Source: Oscillospiraceae bacterium
GTDB taxonomy: Bacteria > Bacillota > Clostridia > Oscillospirales > Ruminococcaceae
Reading direction: 5' to 3'
Assembly: GCA_902772105.1 (NCBI GenBank)
Contig: CACXZI010000021.1
Coordinates: forward strand, 1 to 32,054
DNA: 32,054 nucleotides
Within the stretch, counting starts at the first letter, position 1. Every line of letters begins with the position of its first letter. A model generated the notes under the pieces. It had not been told where the DNA came from. It searched no databases and saw only the letters and a list, made by a program, of their open reading frames with translations. The translations under genes were made by a program, and so were the position numbers. Of this stretch, positions 24,690-32,054 are shown one piece after another.

Positions 24690-25553
24690 ATGGTTATTTA
24701 TTTAGATGTTTTGATTATTTTAAATATGTTTGTTGATTATTTTTTGCTACTTAGTTGTTCATTGCTTTTAAAAATTAATGTTAAAAAGAAGAGATTAATA
24801 TTAGGAGCAGTTGTTGGAAGTTTATTTTCTTTTTTTATTTTGTTTCCAGATTTGAATTTTTTTCTAAATTTAATTTTTAATGTTGTTGGCGGGCTATTTT
24901 TGGTTTTTATAACCTTTGGATATAAAAGAAAACAACTTTTTTTGAAAACTGTTTCTATTTTTTTTGCAGAAAATATAATTTTTGCTGGGGTTATGTTTTT
25001 TGTTTGGCTTTTTTTTTCGCCACCAGGAATGCTTTGGAAAAATGGAGTTACATATATTACAATTTCACCTTATATTTTAATTTTTGGAAGTTTAACTGCA
25101 TATATATTAACTTCAACTATTAATTTTTTTCTTTCAAGTAGGGTGGATTCTAAAAAAATATATTTAATTGAGATTGAGTTTAATAAAAAAAAAATTTGCC
25201 TAAATGCTCTTTATGATAGTGGAAATTGCTTAACCGAGCCTTTTTCGAAAAAGCCTGTTTGTGTTTGTGAATATGAAAAGTTAGTTGAAATTTTCCCATT
25301 AGAATTAGTTAAATTTTTCGATGACTTTTTTAAAAATATAACAGATGTTAAAAATTTTGAATGGAAAAAAAAAATAAAGTTAATTCCTTGTGATACTATT
25401 TCTAATTCTTTAGTTTTGCCAGCGTTTTACCCTGAAAATTTTAATGTTTTGTTTAGTGATGGAAATAAAAAGCAGTTTGATTGTTTTGTTGCTGTAACAA
25501 CAAAAAAAATATCTGACGGTGAATATAACGCAATTATAGGAGATTTTAATTGA
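24690..25553 (+). CDS. spoIIGA: sigma-E processing peptidase SpoIIGA
   Basis: A 287-aa membrane aspartic protease that cleaves pro-sigma-E in the mother cell after asymmetric septation, on a forespore signal. The N-terminal half (residues 1-150) has five hydrophobic segments. The soluble C-terminal half carries the protease motif [12 protein letters not shown] with catalytic D176 (DSGN), and ends with the conserved YNAIIG segment. Length is near normal. AAGGTG lies before the ATG. The sigE start lies 15 bp beyond the stop, so the protease and its substrate are made together. Confidence 0.94.
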   Translation: MVIYLDVLIILNMFVDYFLLLSCSLLLKINVKKKRLILGAVVGSLFSFFILFPDLNFFLNLIFNVVGGLFLVFITFGYKRKQLFLKTVSIFFAENIIFAGVMFFVWLFFSPPGMLWKNGVTYITISPYILIFGSLTAYILTSTINFFLSSRVDSKKIYLIEIEFNKKKICLNALYDSGNCLTEPFSKKPVCVCEYEKLVEIFPLELVKFFDDFFKNITDVKNFEWKKKIKLIPCDTISNSLVLPAFYPENFNVLFSDGNKKQFDCFVAVTTKKISDGEYNAIIGDFN

Positions 25554-25567
25554 AAGGAAGATTTTTT

Positions 25568-26284
25568 ATGTTTTTTTATTTAAAAAATATTTTGGTTAAG
25601 GTTTTAATTAAATTAGGTTTTAAAAATGTTGCCTACTATATAAATGGCCCTGTTAAACTTCCTGCTCCTCTTTCAAAAGAAGAAGAAGAAGAAATTTTTA
25701 AGAAATTAGAAAATAATGATAGTAATGCAAAAGATATTTTAATAACCCATAATTTAAGGCTTGTTGTTTATATTGCTAAGAGATTTGAATCTAGTGGAGT
25801 TGGAGTTGAAGATTTAATTTCTATTGGAACAATTGGTTTAATTAAGGCTTGTAATACATTTTCTCCACAAAAAAATATAAAACTTGCAACCTATGCATCA
25901 AGATGTATTGAAAATGAAATATTGATGTATCTTAGAAAAGCAGCAACAAAAAAACATGAAATGTCTATTGATGAACCACTAAAGGTTGATTGGGATGGAA
26001 ATGAACTTTTGCTTTCGGATATTTTAGGGACTGAAAATGATTGTGTTAACAAAAATGTTGAAGATAAAGCAGAATTAAATGTTGTTTTAAATTTTATTGA
26101 AAAATTAGAAGAAAGAGAAAAAGAAATTATGAAGCTTCGTTTTGGTATGTTAGATGGAAAGGAATATACTCAAAAAGAAGTTGCAGATAAAATTGGAATA
26201 TCTCAGTCATATATTTCAAGACTTGAAAAAAAAATTATCGCAAGGCTTAGAAAAGAAATGCGAAAAAACAAGGTTCGTGGATAG
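25568..26284 (+). CDS. sigE: sporulation sigma factor sigma-E precursor
   Basis: A 238-aa mother-cell sigma factor. An N-terminal pro-sequence of about 20-30 residues (amphipathic, [20 protein letters not shown]) precedes the [18 protein letters not shown] junction that resembles the SpoIIGA cleavage region. Region 2 has [31 protein letters not shown] and [19 protein letters not shown]. Region 4 ends with [23 protein letters not shown] 25568 has AAAGGAAG at about 8 nt; the in-frame TTG at 25550 overlaps the spoIIGA end and is less likely. In most relatives sigG follows, but here it does not. Confidence 0.95.
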   Translation: MFFYLKNILVKVLIKLGFKNVAYYINGPVKLPAPLSKEEEEEIFKKLENNDSNAKDILITHNLRLVVYIAKRFESSGVGVEDLISIGTIGLIKACNTFSPQKNIKLATYASRCIENEILMYLRKAATKKHEMSIDEPLKVDWDGNELLLSDILGTENDCVNKNVEDKAELNVVLNFIEKLEEREKEIMKLRFGMLDGKEYTQKEVADKIGISQSYISRLEKKIIARLRKEMRKNKVRG

Positions 26285-26434
26285 TTGTTTTAAAATTATT
26301 AAATATTTTTTAGTAGGTTTAAACTTGTTTAGGTTTAATCCTGCATTTTTTATTTTTAAAAATTTTAAAATTTAATTTAGTTGGAGGTTTCATAACAGAA
26401 AATAAGCTATTTTAGTAAAAAATTAAAAAAAATG

Positions 26435-26463
26435 TTGACTTTTGAAATTTTATGTTTTACAAT
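26435..26463 (+). promoter_or_regulatory. sigma-A promoter before the tRNA-like leader
   Basis: TTGACT (26435-26440), a 17-bp spacer and TACAAT (26458-26463). The start site would be near 26470, giving a leader of about 165 nt to the zinc-ribbon gene that contains the tRNA-like element. Confidence 0.65.
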
Positions 26464-26538
26464 TAAGCTGTTAGATTCAGGAAATGTTGTTTTGTTTAAT
26501 TAATTTTGGGCATAATAAATTTAAAATTAATATTATGA

Positions 26539-26606
26539 GCCCTTGTAGCTTAAAAGTAGAGCGTTGGTGCAATTCAAAGGTGATGGTGCAAATCCATTTT
26601 TGGGCA
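26539..26606 (+). pseudogene. degenerate tRNA-like element in a leader
   Basis: The order of tRNA parts is visible. A 5' acceptor strand starts GCCC. The D-arm is TAGCTTAAAAGTAGAGC. The T-arm GATGG/CCATT closes a 7-nt loop TGCAAAT, and the 3' acceptor strand ends GGGC. The acceptor has only four good pairs plus one G-T, the anticodon stem is broken (no consistent 5-bp stem around 26564-26580), and CCA is not encoded, whereas all eight intact tRNAs here encode it. Most likely a decayed tRNA; a structured leader element is possible. Confidence 0.6.
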
Positions 26607-26634
26607 AATTTTAATCCTAAGCGAGGTTATTTTT

Positions 26635-26916
26635 ATGTATGAAGATAAGAAATTAGTTTGTAAAGAATGTGGGAAGGAGTTTGTTTTCACTGCGGGCGAA
26701 CAGGAATTTTATGCAGAAAAAGGGTTTGAAAATGAACCACAAAGGTGTAAAGAATGTCGCGATGCAAGAAAAAATGCTGCTAGAGCACAAAGAAAATTTT
26801 ATAGTGCAATATGTGCAACATGTGGTGGAGAAGCACAAGTTCCTTTTGAACCAAAAGAAGGTCAACCAGTTCACTGTAGTGAATGTTATGCAAAAATAAG
26901 AGAATCTAAGCAATAA
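26635..26916 (+). CDS. double zinc-ribbon protein, function unknown
   Basis: A 93-aa protein with two zinc-binding modules. The first has C9-x2-C12 and C38-x2-C41 around a segment (KEFVFTAGEQEFYAEKGF) that is characteristic of a widespread family annotated only as zinc-ribbon proteins. The second has C60-x2-C63 in CATCGGEAQVPFEP and C81-x2-C84. An Arg- and Lys-rich linker (RDARKNAARAQRK) between them suggests nucleic acid binding, but no activity is known. GCGAGG lies before the ATG. It is transcribed from its own promoter and ends at a terminator. Confidence 0.85.
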   Translation: MYEDKKLVCKECGKEFVFTAGEQEFYAEKGFENEPQRCKECRDARKNAARAQRKFYSAICATCGGEAQVPFEPKEGQPVHCSECYAKIRESKQ

Positions 26917-26941
26917 TTTAAAATTAGATTTTTATAATAAT

Positions 26942-26969
26942 AAGAGCAGAGTTTTTTCTGTTCTTTTTT
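26942..26969 (+). terminator. terminator of the zinc-ribbon gene
   Basis: AAGAGCAGA (26942-26950) pairs with TCTGTTCTT (26957-26965, one G-T pair), followed by further Ts. It reaches the stop codon of the convergent glycosyltransferase gene. Confidence 0.7.
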
Positions 26970-27933
26970 AATCTTTGTTTTTTTCTTCATCTATTAGGTT
27001 CTTCGAAATTATATATCTTGGTCTTTTTTTTGTTTCTATATAAATTTTGCCTATATATTCTCCTATTATTCCAAGCGATATTAAAATTAAACCTCCAATT
27101 GCCCAAATTGAAGATATTATTATTGTCAGGTTTAAAGGAACTTTTTTTAATATTTTTAGGACAACACAACTTCCTGTGATTAAACCTAAGAATAAAAATA
27201 TAGTGCCTGTTAAAAAAATAAGGTGAAGTAGTTTGGTTGAACAAGAAGTTATTCCATTTATTGCAAAAGATATCATTTTATTTAAAGGATATTTGCTTTT
27301 TCCTGCTTTTCTTATGTCTCTGTTATAATAAACACAACATGTTTTAAATCCAAGGTTAGAAATAATTCCTCTCAAAAAAAGGTTGGTTTCTTGAAATTTT
27401 TCTAGAGCGTTCATAGCTTTTTTGTTCATTAATCTAAAATCAGCGTGGTTAAATATTGTTTTAGCACCTAAAAAATTCATAAGTTTGTAGAATAATTCTG
27501 CTGTTGTTTTTTTAAAAAAACTATCCTTTTTTCTATTTCTTCGAACTCCAAAAACAATGTCATATCCAGCATCAGCGGCTTCAATCATTTCGTCTATTGC
27601 GTTGATGTCATCTTGCAAATCGGCATCAATTGAAATTGTTATATCTGCTATTTCATTTGATATTTTTAGGCCTGCTAAAAGAGCATTTTGGTGGCCTTGA
27701 TTTCTGCTTAGTTTAATTCCTGTTATTATTTTTGATTCTTTGTTTAAAGAGACAATAATTTCCCAAGTTTTATCGGTTGAACCATCGTCAATAAAAAGTA
27801 TTTTGCTTTTGTTTGAAATTAATTCTTTTTCTATTAAACTTTTTAATTTTTCTTTTAAAATATTTGCACTATAATTTAAAATTTCTTCTTCGTTGTAGCA
27901 GGGAACAACTAAATATAATATTTTTTTTGCCAT
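26968..27933 (-). CDS. family 2 glycosyltransferase, DPM1/GtrB-like membrane enzyme
   Basis: A 321-aa enzyme predicted to move a sugar from a nucleotide donor to a polyprenyl phosphate at the membrane. The GT-A domain has VVPCYNEEE, FIDDGSTDKTWE, LSRNQGHQNALLAGL, and metal-binding D103-A-D105 in SIDADLQDD. FRLMNKKA and the R-x-AGKSKYPL region follow. Two C-terminal membrane segments (about 232-260 and 266-295) are typical of the GtrB/YkcC group. ATG 27933 has AGAGG at 6 nt; the longer reading to 28002 would begin upstream of the predicted transcription start. It stands alone, without a flippase or GtrC partner in the window. Confidence 0.9.
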   Translation of the reverse strand: MAKKILYLVVPCYNEEEILNYSANILKEKLKSLIEKELISNKSKILFIDDGSTDKTWEIIVSLNKESKIITGIKLSRNQGHQNALLAGLKISNEIADITISIDADLQDDINAIDEMIEAADAGYDIVFGVRRNRKKDSFFKKTTAELFYKLMNFLGAKTIFNHADFRLMNKKAMNALEKFQETNLFLRGIISNLGFKTCCVYYNRDIRKAGKSKYPLNKMISFAINGITSCSTKLLHLIFLTGTIFLFLGLITGSCVVLKILKKVPLNLTIIISSIWAIGGLILISLGIIGEYIGKIYIETKKRPRYIISKNLIDEEKNKD

Positions 27934-27973
27934 ATTAACCTCTTTAAAAAATTTATTTATTAGTAACAAGTTA

Positions 27974-28002
27974 AGTCTAACATCATTTAAAAATATAGTC
28001 AA
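27974..28002 (-). promoter_or_regulatory. sigma-A promoter of the glycosyltransferase gene
   Basis: On the minus strand TTGACT (27997-28002), a 17-bp spacer and TAGACT (27974-27979). The start site falls near 27967, which supports the ATG at 27933 as the true start. Confidence 0.6.
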
Positions 28003-28055
28003 TTTTTTCTTATTTAAAAATTTTAAAATAATATAAAATATATTGTATAAAAATC

Positions 28056-28084
28056 TTGAAATTTTTTTTTGTTTTTGATATTAT
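28056..28084 (+). promoter_or_regulatory. sigma-A promoter of the ftsZ operon
   Basis: TTGAAA (28056-28061), a 17-bp spacer and TATTAT (28079-28084). The leader would be about 77 nt. It is divergent from the glycosyltransferase promoter. Confidence 0.6.
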
Positions 28085-28167
28085 TATTGTAAGTGTACGG
28101 GATGTTTCATATTTACATAGGATTAGGTATATTTATTTAAGTTTTTAGTGAGTGGGAGGAAGAGATA

Positions 28168-29358
28168 TTGGATAGCACAAAAGACAGGAGAGATTCTTTA
28201 GATAGTTCTCTAAATGGTGGTAATAGCAAAAAAGAGTATGCTGTTAATATTAAGGTTATTGGAATAGGTGGAGGTGGAGGAAACGCTGTTAACAGAATGG
28301 TTGAATCTGGGATGCAATATGTTAAATTTATTGCAATAAACACAGATGGCCAAATTTTGAAATCTTCAAAAGCAGATGAAACATTATCAATTGGAACAAG
28401 AACAACAAGAGGTGATGGTGCTGGTGGAAATCCTGAAATAGGACAAAATGCAGCAGAAGAAAGCAGAGAAGAAATAGCACAAATGTTGCAAAACACTCAG
28501 ATGTTGTTTATAACAGCTGGAATGGGTGGAGGAACTGGAACTGGTGCTGCTCCTGTTGTTGCTCAAATTGCAAGAGAAATGGGAATTTTAACGATTGGAG
28601 TTGTAACAAAGCCTTTCAATTTTGAAGGACTAGTTAGGATGCGTCAAGCAGAACAAGGAATAGCAAAGTTAAGAGAAGCGGTTGATTCCTTAATTGTTGT
28701 TCCTAATGAAAATTTAAAGATGTTGGGAGACAAAAAAATAACTTTTGTTAATGCTTTTGAAGCTGCTGATGATGTTTTAAAGCAAGGTGTTAAGAGTATT
28801 TCGGAGTTAATTAACACATCAGGATTTATAAATTTAGACTTTGCAGATGTTAAAGCAATAATGAAAGATGCTGGTTATGCACATATGGGAGTTGCAAGTG
28901 CACAAGGAAAAGATAAAGCAGTTACAGCGGCAGAAATTGCGATTTCAAGTCCTTTATTAGAAACGTCAATTTCGGGAGCTAAAGGATTGATAATAAATAT
29001 AACTGCTCCACCATCAATTGAATTTGGAGAAATAGATGCAGCAACGTCTCATATAAGTGGAAGTGTTGATAGTGAAGCAAACATAATATTTGGTGTTGTT
29101 TTTGATCAAGAACTACAGGATGAAATTAAAATAACAGTTATTGCAACAGGGTTTGATACTAGCTTTAAAAAATCTGTTAGAAAAACAAACATATCTGAAG
29201 CAAAAGGTGGTTATAATAAGAGTGGATATAATAATTCTAATATTTCGTTAGATTCTGCTATGGATGCTTCTAGTTATGATAGTGATGGAGAGGATGGATT
29301 AGAAAGTATGCAGGAAGATTTTGATAAAATATTAGATATATTTAAAAACAAAAATTAA
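28168..29358 (+). CDS. ftsZ: cell division protein FtsZ
   Basis: A 396-aa tubulin-like GTPase forming the Z-ring. [13 protein letters not shown] is the first nucleotide-binding segment. [15 protein letters not shown] (118-132) is the tubulin signature, and the T7 loop reads [11 protein letters not shown], with the catalytic Asp pair. A variable linker from about residue 335 ends in [11 protein letters not shown]. This resembles the FtsA/SepF-binding tail (DIPxFLRxR) but without its Pro and with a shortened end. The start is TTG, with GGGAGGAAG (28154-28162) 5-6 nt before it; no better start exists. First gene of an operon with the coiled-coil gene, cmk and plsC. Confidence 0.96.
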   Translation: MDSTKDRRDSLDSSLNGGNSKKEYAVNIKVIGIGGGGGNAVNRMVESGMQYVKFIAINTDGQILKSSKADETLSIGTRTTRGDGAGGNPEIGQNAAEESREEIAQMLQNTQMLFITAGMGGGTGTGAAPVVAQIAREMGILTIGVVTKPFNFEGLVRMRQAEQGIAKLREAVDSLIVVPNENLKMLGDKKITFVNAFEAADDVLKQGVKSISELINTSGFINLDFADVKAIMKDAGYAHMGVASAQGKDKAVTAAEIAISSPLLETSISGAKGLIINITAPPSIEFGEIDAATSHISGSVDSEANIIFGVVFDQELQDEIKITVIATGFDTSFKKSVRKTNISEAKGGYNKSGYNNSNISLDSAMDASSYDSDGEDGLESMQEDFDKILDIFKNKN

Positions 29359-29393
29359 TTTTTATTGAACGTGATATAAAAAAGGAGATTTAT

Positions 29394-30308
29394 ATGTCGG
29401 ACGAACAGAAATTTGGAAGTTGTGTTTTTGGTGGATTTAAAAAAGATGATGTTTTAAAATATATTGATGGACTTTTGAATGAACATGAGGCTGAGATAGA
29501 GGAATTAAAGAAAGAATATGCAGATGAGAATGAAAATATTAAAAGAGAATTAGAAGAAAGAGATAGCTATATTACACAACAAGAAGAAAGAATACAAGAA
29601 TTAGAAGAAGTAATTGAAGCATATGGTGAAGAAATTTCAGAGGAAGAAAATAAAGATGAAAAATTAAAACAAAATGAGAAAAAAATAGCTGAATTAGAGG
29701 AAAATGTAGATAAATTAAAAAAACAATTGCAGGTTTTTGAACAGGATGAGAAAAAAAATGAATATGATATAAAGAGAGCTGAATATATTGCAAGAGAAAA
29801 AGTTAACCAAATAGTTAGAAAAGGAAAAGCAAGAGCGGAAATGGAATATAATGAACGGTTGGAAAGATGGAAAAAGGAAAAGGAAATATTGAAAAATAGA
29901 GCTTTTGAAGAAGCGTCAAAAATTTTGAATAATGCAGCGGCAAGAGTTTTTAATTTCAATTCACAGGTTAAAGGGGAAATTAAGAATTTTGTTGAATCAG
30001 CAAAGCAAGAAGCAGGAAAAATTATTGAATCTGCTAAATGTATTGCAGATAAAATTCTAAAAGAAAGTGCAAAAATAGCATCAAAACAAAGCAAAAGTTT
30101 TAATATAACAGAATTTAAGATAGATGAACAATTTAACACAAAAGATTTGGATAGAGAAACTGACGAGGAAGTTTTGAATGCCTTACAAAGACTTAAAGGT
30201 TTAGATGTTTTAGAAAAGAATAATACTGGAATGGTTCTTAAAGAAAATGTTTTTAAACGTCATAGAAAAAAACCTTTTGAAAGTTTTAGAAGAAAAAATA
30301 GGGAATGA
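29394..30308 (+). CDS. DivIVA-like coiled-coil protein
   Basis: A 304-aa soluble, highly charged protein. A short N-terminal motif FGGFKKDDVLKYIDGLLNEH resembles the DivIVA domain start (FRGYxxxEVDxFLD). A long coiled coil rich in Glu and Lys follows from about residue 30 to 130, then a second helical region (about 130-230) with an Ala- and Lys-rich stretch, and a basic tail. DivIVA-type proteins bind curved membrane at septa and poles and recruit partners. AAGGAG precedes the ATG, and the gene is 35 bp after ftsZ, which supports a division role. Sequence alone does not identify the family beyond that; similar proteins are annotated as hypothetical. Confidence 0.65.
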   Translation: MSDEQKFGSCVFGGFKKDDVLKYIDGLLNEHEAEIEELKKEYADENENIKRELEERDSYITQQEERIQELEEVIEAYGEEISEEENKDEKLKQNEKKIAELEENVDKLKKQLQVFEQDEKKNEYDIKRAEYIAREKVNQIVRKGKARAEMEYNERLERWKKEKEILKNRAFEEASKILNNAAARVFNFNSQVKGEIKNFVESAKQEAGKIIESAKCIADKILKESAKIASKQSKSFNITEFKIDEQFNTKDLDRETDEEVLNALQRLKGLDVLEKNNTGMVLKENVFKRHRKKPFESFRRKNRE

Positions 30309-30323
30309 ACATGGAGAGAATGT

Positions 30324-31004
30324 GTGTTTAGTATAGCAATAGATGGCCCAGCAGGAGCAGGAAAAAGTAGTATAGCAAGAGCAGTTTCAAAAAAATTAGG
30401 GATTATATATTTAGATACAGGGGCTTTATATAGAGCACTTGGGTATTACTTTTTAGAAAAAAAAATTTCAATTGAAGATTCTTTACAAGTTGAAAATATT
30501 ATTAATGATTGTGATATAAAACTTTTATATAATGTTGCTAAGGGTCAGCAAATTTTTATTAATGGAAAACGAGTTGATAGGTTTATTAGAAGTAACGAAG
30601 TTTCTATGGCAGCTTCTATTATTTCTAAGAATTATGTTGTTAGGCAACATCTTTTAAAAATTCAAAAAGATTTTGCAAAAAAAAGTAGTGTTGTTATGGA
30701 TGGAAGAGATATTGGAACTGTTATTTTACCTGATGCTAATTTAAAGATTTTTTTAACTGCTTCATTGGAAGTTCGGGCAAAAAGAAGGTTTGAACAATTT
30801 TTAAGAAATGGGTATAATATAGAATTTGAAGAAGTTTTAAATGATATAAAAAAACGAGATTTAAATGATAGCAAAAGAAAAATATCACCTTTAAAAATAG
30901 CAGATGATGCTGTGGTTATAGATACTAGTAAACTTAGTTTAAAAGAAAGTGTTGAAAAAGTTATTTCTTTAGTCAAAAAAATTGATTTGGAGGAACATTG
31001 TTGA
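30324..31004 (+). CDS. cmk: cytidylate kinase
   Basis: A 226-aa nucleoside monophosphate kinase that phosphorylates CMP and dCMP. The P-loop GPAGAGKS (8-15), YLDTGALYRALGY (substrate site), MDGRDIGTVILPDANLKIFL, and RAKRRFEQ with the lid region are all present. The start is GTG with GGAGAG about 8 nt upstream, 15 bp after the previous gene. Its stop codon overlaps the plsC start (TTGA). The cmk-plsC pair is common in Clostridia, usually followed by ispH; here nothing recognisable follows plsC. Confidence 0.95.
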   Translation: MFSIAIDGPAGAGKSSIARAVSKKLGIIYLDTGALYRALGYYFLEKKISIEDSLQVENIINDCDIKLLYNVAKGQQIFINGKRVDRFIRSNEVSMAASIISKNYVVRQHLLKIQKDFAKKSSVVMDGRDIGTVILPDANLKIFLTASLEVRAKRRFEQFLRNGYNIEFEEVLNDIKKRDLNDSKRKISPLKIADDAVVIDTSKLSLKESVEKVISLVKKIDLEEHC

Positions 31005-31630
31005 GTTTTTACAATTTTGCTAGATTAACATGTTTGTTTTTTTTTAGGTTATATTTTAAAATTGAAGTTAGAGGGGTTGAAAATTTAAATAAAAGTTCTT
31101 CTGGTTTGATTTTAATATCTAACCATATGAGTTATTTAGACCCTGTTTTTTTAGGACTTTTTTCAAAAAGAAGACTTTTTTTTATGGCAAAAAAAGAACT
31201 TTTTAGAGTTTTTATTTTAAAAAATATAATTACAAAGTTAGGAGCTTTTGCGGTAGATAGAGAAAAAAAAGATTTAAAAGCTGTTGAAAAGGCAATAGAA
31301 ATAGCAAAAAGAGGAAATGTTGTTGCAATGTTTCCACAAGGAAGGCGCAGTAGAACAGTTAAAACTGATAGGCCAAAAACAGGTTTTTTGCGAATTGCAG
31401 TTTCTGCTGGTTGTTCTGTTTTGCCTTGTTCTTTGTTTTATAAAGGATATTTTCCAAGAAGCAGAGTTTATGTTTTTTTTGGAGAAAAGGTTGATATATC
31501 AGAAATTTTGAAGGAGAATGGTTTTGAAAAAGAAAATTTAGGACATAAAGAAGTTAGAAAATTAACAAAAGATGTATGGGAAAATGTTTTAGAGCTTTAT
31601 GAAGAACAAGAAGAAAAAAACAAAAAATAA
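31001..31630 (+). CDS. plsC: 1-acyl-sn-glycerol-3-phosphate acyltransferase
   Basis: A 209-aa membrane-associated acyltransferase making phosphatidic acid. Motif I is NHMSYLD, with catalytic H42 and D47. KKELF-type motif II (MAKKELFRVFI) and GAFAVDRE follow. Motif III reads FPQGRRSR where the classical form is FPEGTRS; Gln in place of Glu occurs in some homologues. A hydrophobic N-terminus (LTCLFFFRLYF) probably anchors the protein. GGAGG (30989-30993) is 7 nt before TTG 31001 and 4 nt before TTG 30998; I prefer 31001, which overlaps the cmk stop. Last gene of the ftsZ operon. Confidence 0.93.
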   Translation: MSFYNFARLTCLFFFRLYFKIEVRGVENLNKSSSGLILISNHMSYLDPVFLGLFSKRRLFFMAKKELFRVFILKNIITKLGAFAVDREKKDLKAVEKAIEIAKRGNVVAMFPQGRRSRTVKTDRPKTGFLRIAVSAGCSVLPCSLFYKGYFPRSRVYVFFGEKVDISEILKENGFEKENLGHKEVRKLTKDVWENVLELYEEQEEKNKK

Positions 31631-32054
31631 AGATTTTGAATTTATTTTTAATTTGTTTAATAGGGGTTACAACATTGTTGTTGAAAATAAAAGTAAAGAT
31701 AAAATGGGTTTATTTTTGCGAAAGTTTTTTGTAGCATTTTAAATTTTTTGATATAGATAAATTTTAAGTTTTTTTATTATTTTGATTAAAATATTATTTA
31801 AATAAAATTTTGGTTTTATATTTAGAATTCAGATTATTTATTTTGTTTATATTTAAATGAGTTTTATTAATAAACTGAAAAATTAATTTTTGAATATAAT
31901 TGTTTTTTTATTGTGCTAGGTGATATTTTTTATTTGTTATAATTTAAATATAAAATAGAATGTTTTTTAATGTAAAAAATTTTAGATTTACAGATTAATG
32001 TATTTTTGTTTTGTTTGATATAAAGAAATGGCGTATAATAAATAAGAATTTTAT
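31631..32054. other. gene-free AT-rich end of the window
   Basis: No gene with a start signal is visible. A reading frame without start or ribosome binding site runs into 31740 right after plsC, and the rest is low-complexity A+T. No terminator is recognised for the ftsZ-plsC operon. Confidence 0.4.

Noticed and set aside
26154-26375. 73-aa ORF overlapping the end of sigE
   Set aside because: Most of it is an out-of-frame reading of sigE region 4, and it has no ribosome binding site.
31336-31353. PlsC motif III Gln for Glu (FPQG) as evidence of inactivation
   Set aside because: The same replacement occurs in some homologues and all other motifs are intact, so it is not a convincing anomaly.
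31620-31740. Open frame of about 40 codons directly after plsC
   Set aside because: No start codon with a ribosome binding site and no family likeness. It could be a remnant of a lost gene, but I cannot support that.

Overview
The window is a very AT-rich, roughly 32 kb stretch of a chromosome from a Gram-positive, low-GC bacterium. GGAGG-type ribosome binding sites, sigma-A promoters with 16-17 bp spacers, an SpoIIGA/pro-sigma-E sporulation pair and a eukaryote-like IMP dehydrogenase all point to the Bacillota, most likely Clostridia (Oscillospiria-like). Spacers are long, almost pure A+T, and contain visible gene corpses, as expected of a host-associated lineage whose genome is eroding. No phage, transposase, CRISPR array or defence system is visible.

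Layout. 1-900: the last bases of a 5S rRNA, then six tRNAs (Lys, Glu, Met/Ile2, Trp, Thr, Ser). About 1130-1625: a decayed 3' third of a 23S rRNA, with a possible 5S remnant behind it, so a second rRNA operon has rotted away here. 1880-2746: a membrane protein of the CPBP family with a damaged third motif. 3155-4663 (minus): guaB. 4798-6165: a dus gene flanked upstream by a copy of its own 3' end and downstream by a copy of its own 5' end. 6289-7245: an LDH-type dehydrogenase with a malate-type specificity residue. 7331-8930: promoter, tRNA-Gly, tRNA-Cys and glyS, followed by a ghost of part of glyS (9081-9325). 9541-11917 (minus): a 52-aa DUF1540 protein, glmS, and a 39-aa membrane microprotein. 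12046-14989: feoA, feoB and a small Cys-rich FeoB-associated protein behind a promoter with a perfect 16-bp palindrome.

15000-20372 reads as one housekeeping operon: rpmE, yigZ-like, dnaG, rpoD (with a duplicated region 1.1), metK. A 1.3 kb gene-free stretch with two families of direct repeats separates it from polA. spoIIGA-sigE follows at 24690-26284, but sigG, the usual third gene, is missing. A promoter at 26435 then drives a leader with a degenerate tRNA-like element and a double zinc-ribbon protein. A GT2 glycosyltransferase (minus) comes next. The window closes with ftsZ, a DivIVA-like coiled-coil gene, cmk and plsC in one operon.

The genes are nearly all housekeeping: translation, replication and transcription initiation, nucleotide and amino-sugar synthesis, iron uptake, division and sporulation. 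The most interesting content is structural: rRNA, dus, glyS and tRNA remnants plus intergenic repeats show repeated duplication followed by decay. Cis-regulatory RNAs usual for glmS, metK and glyS in this phylum are not seen.
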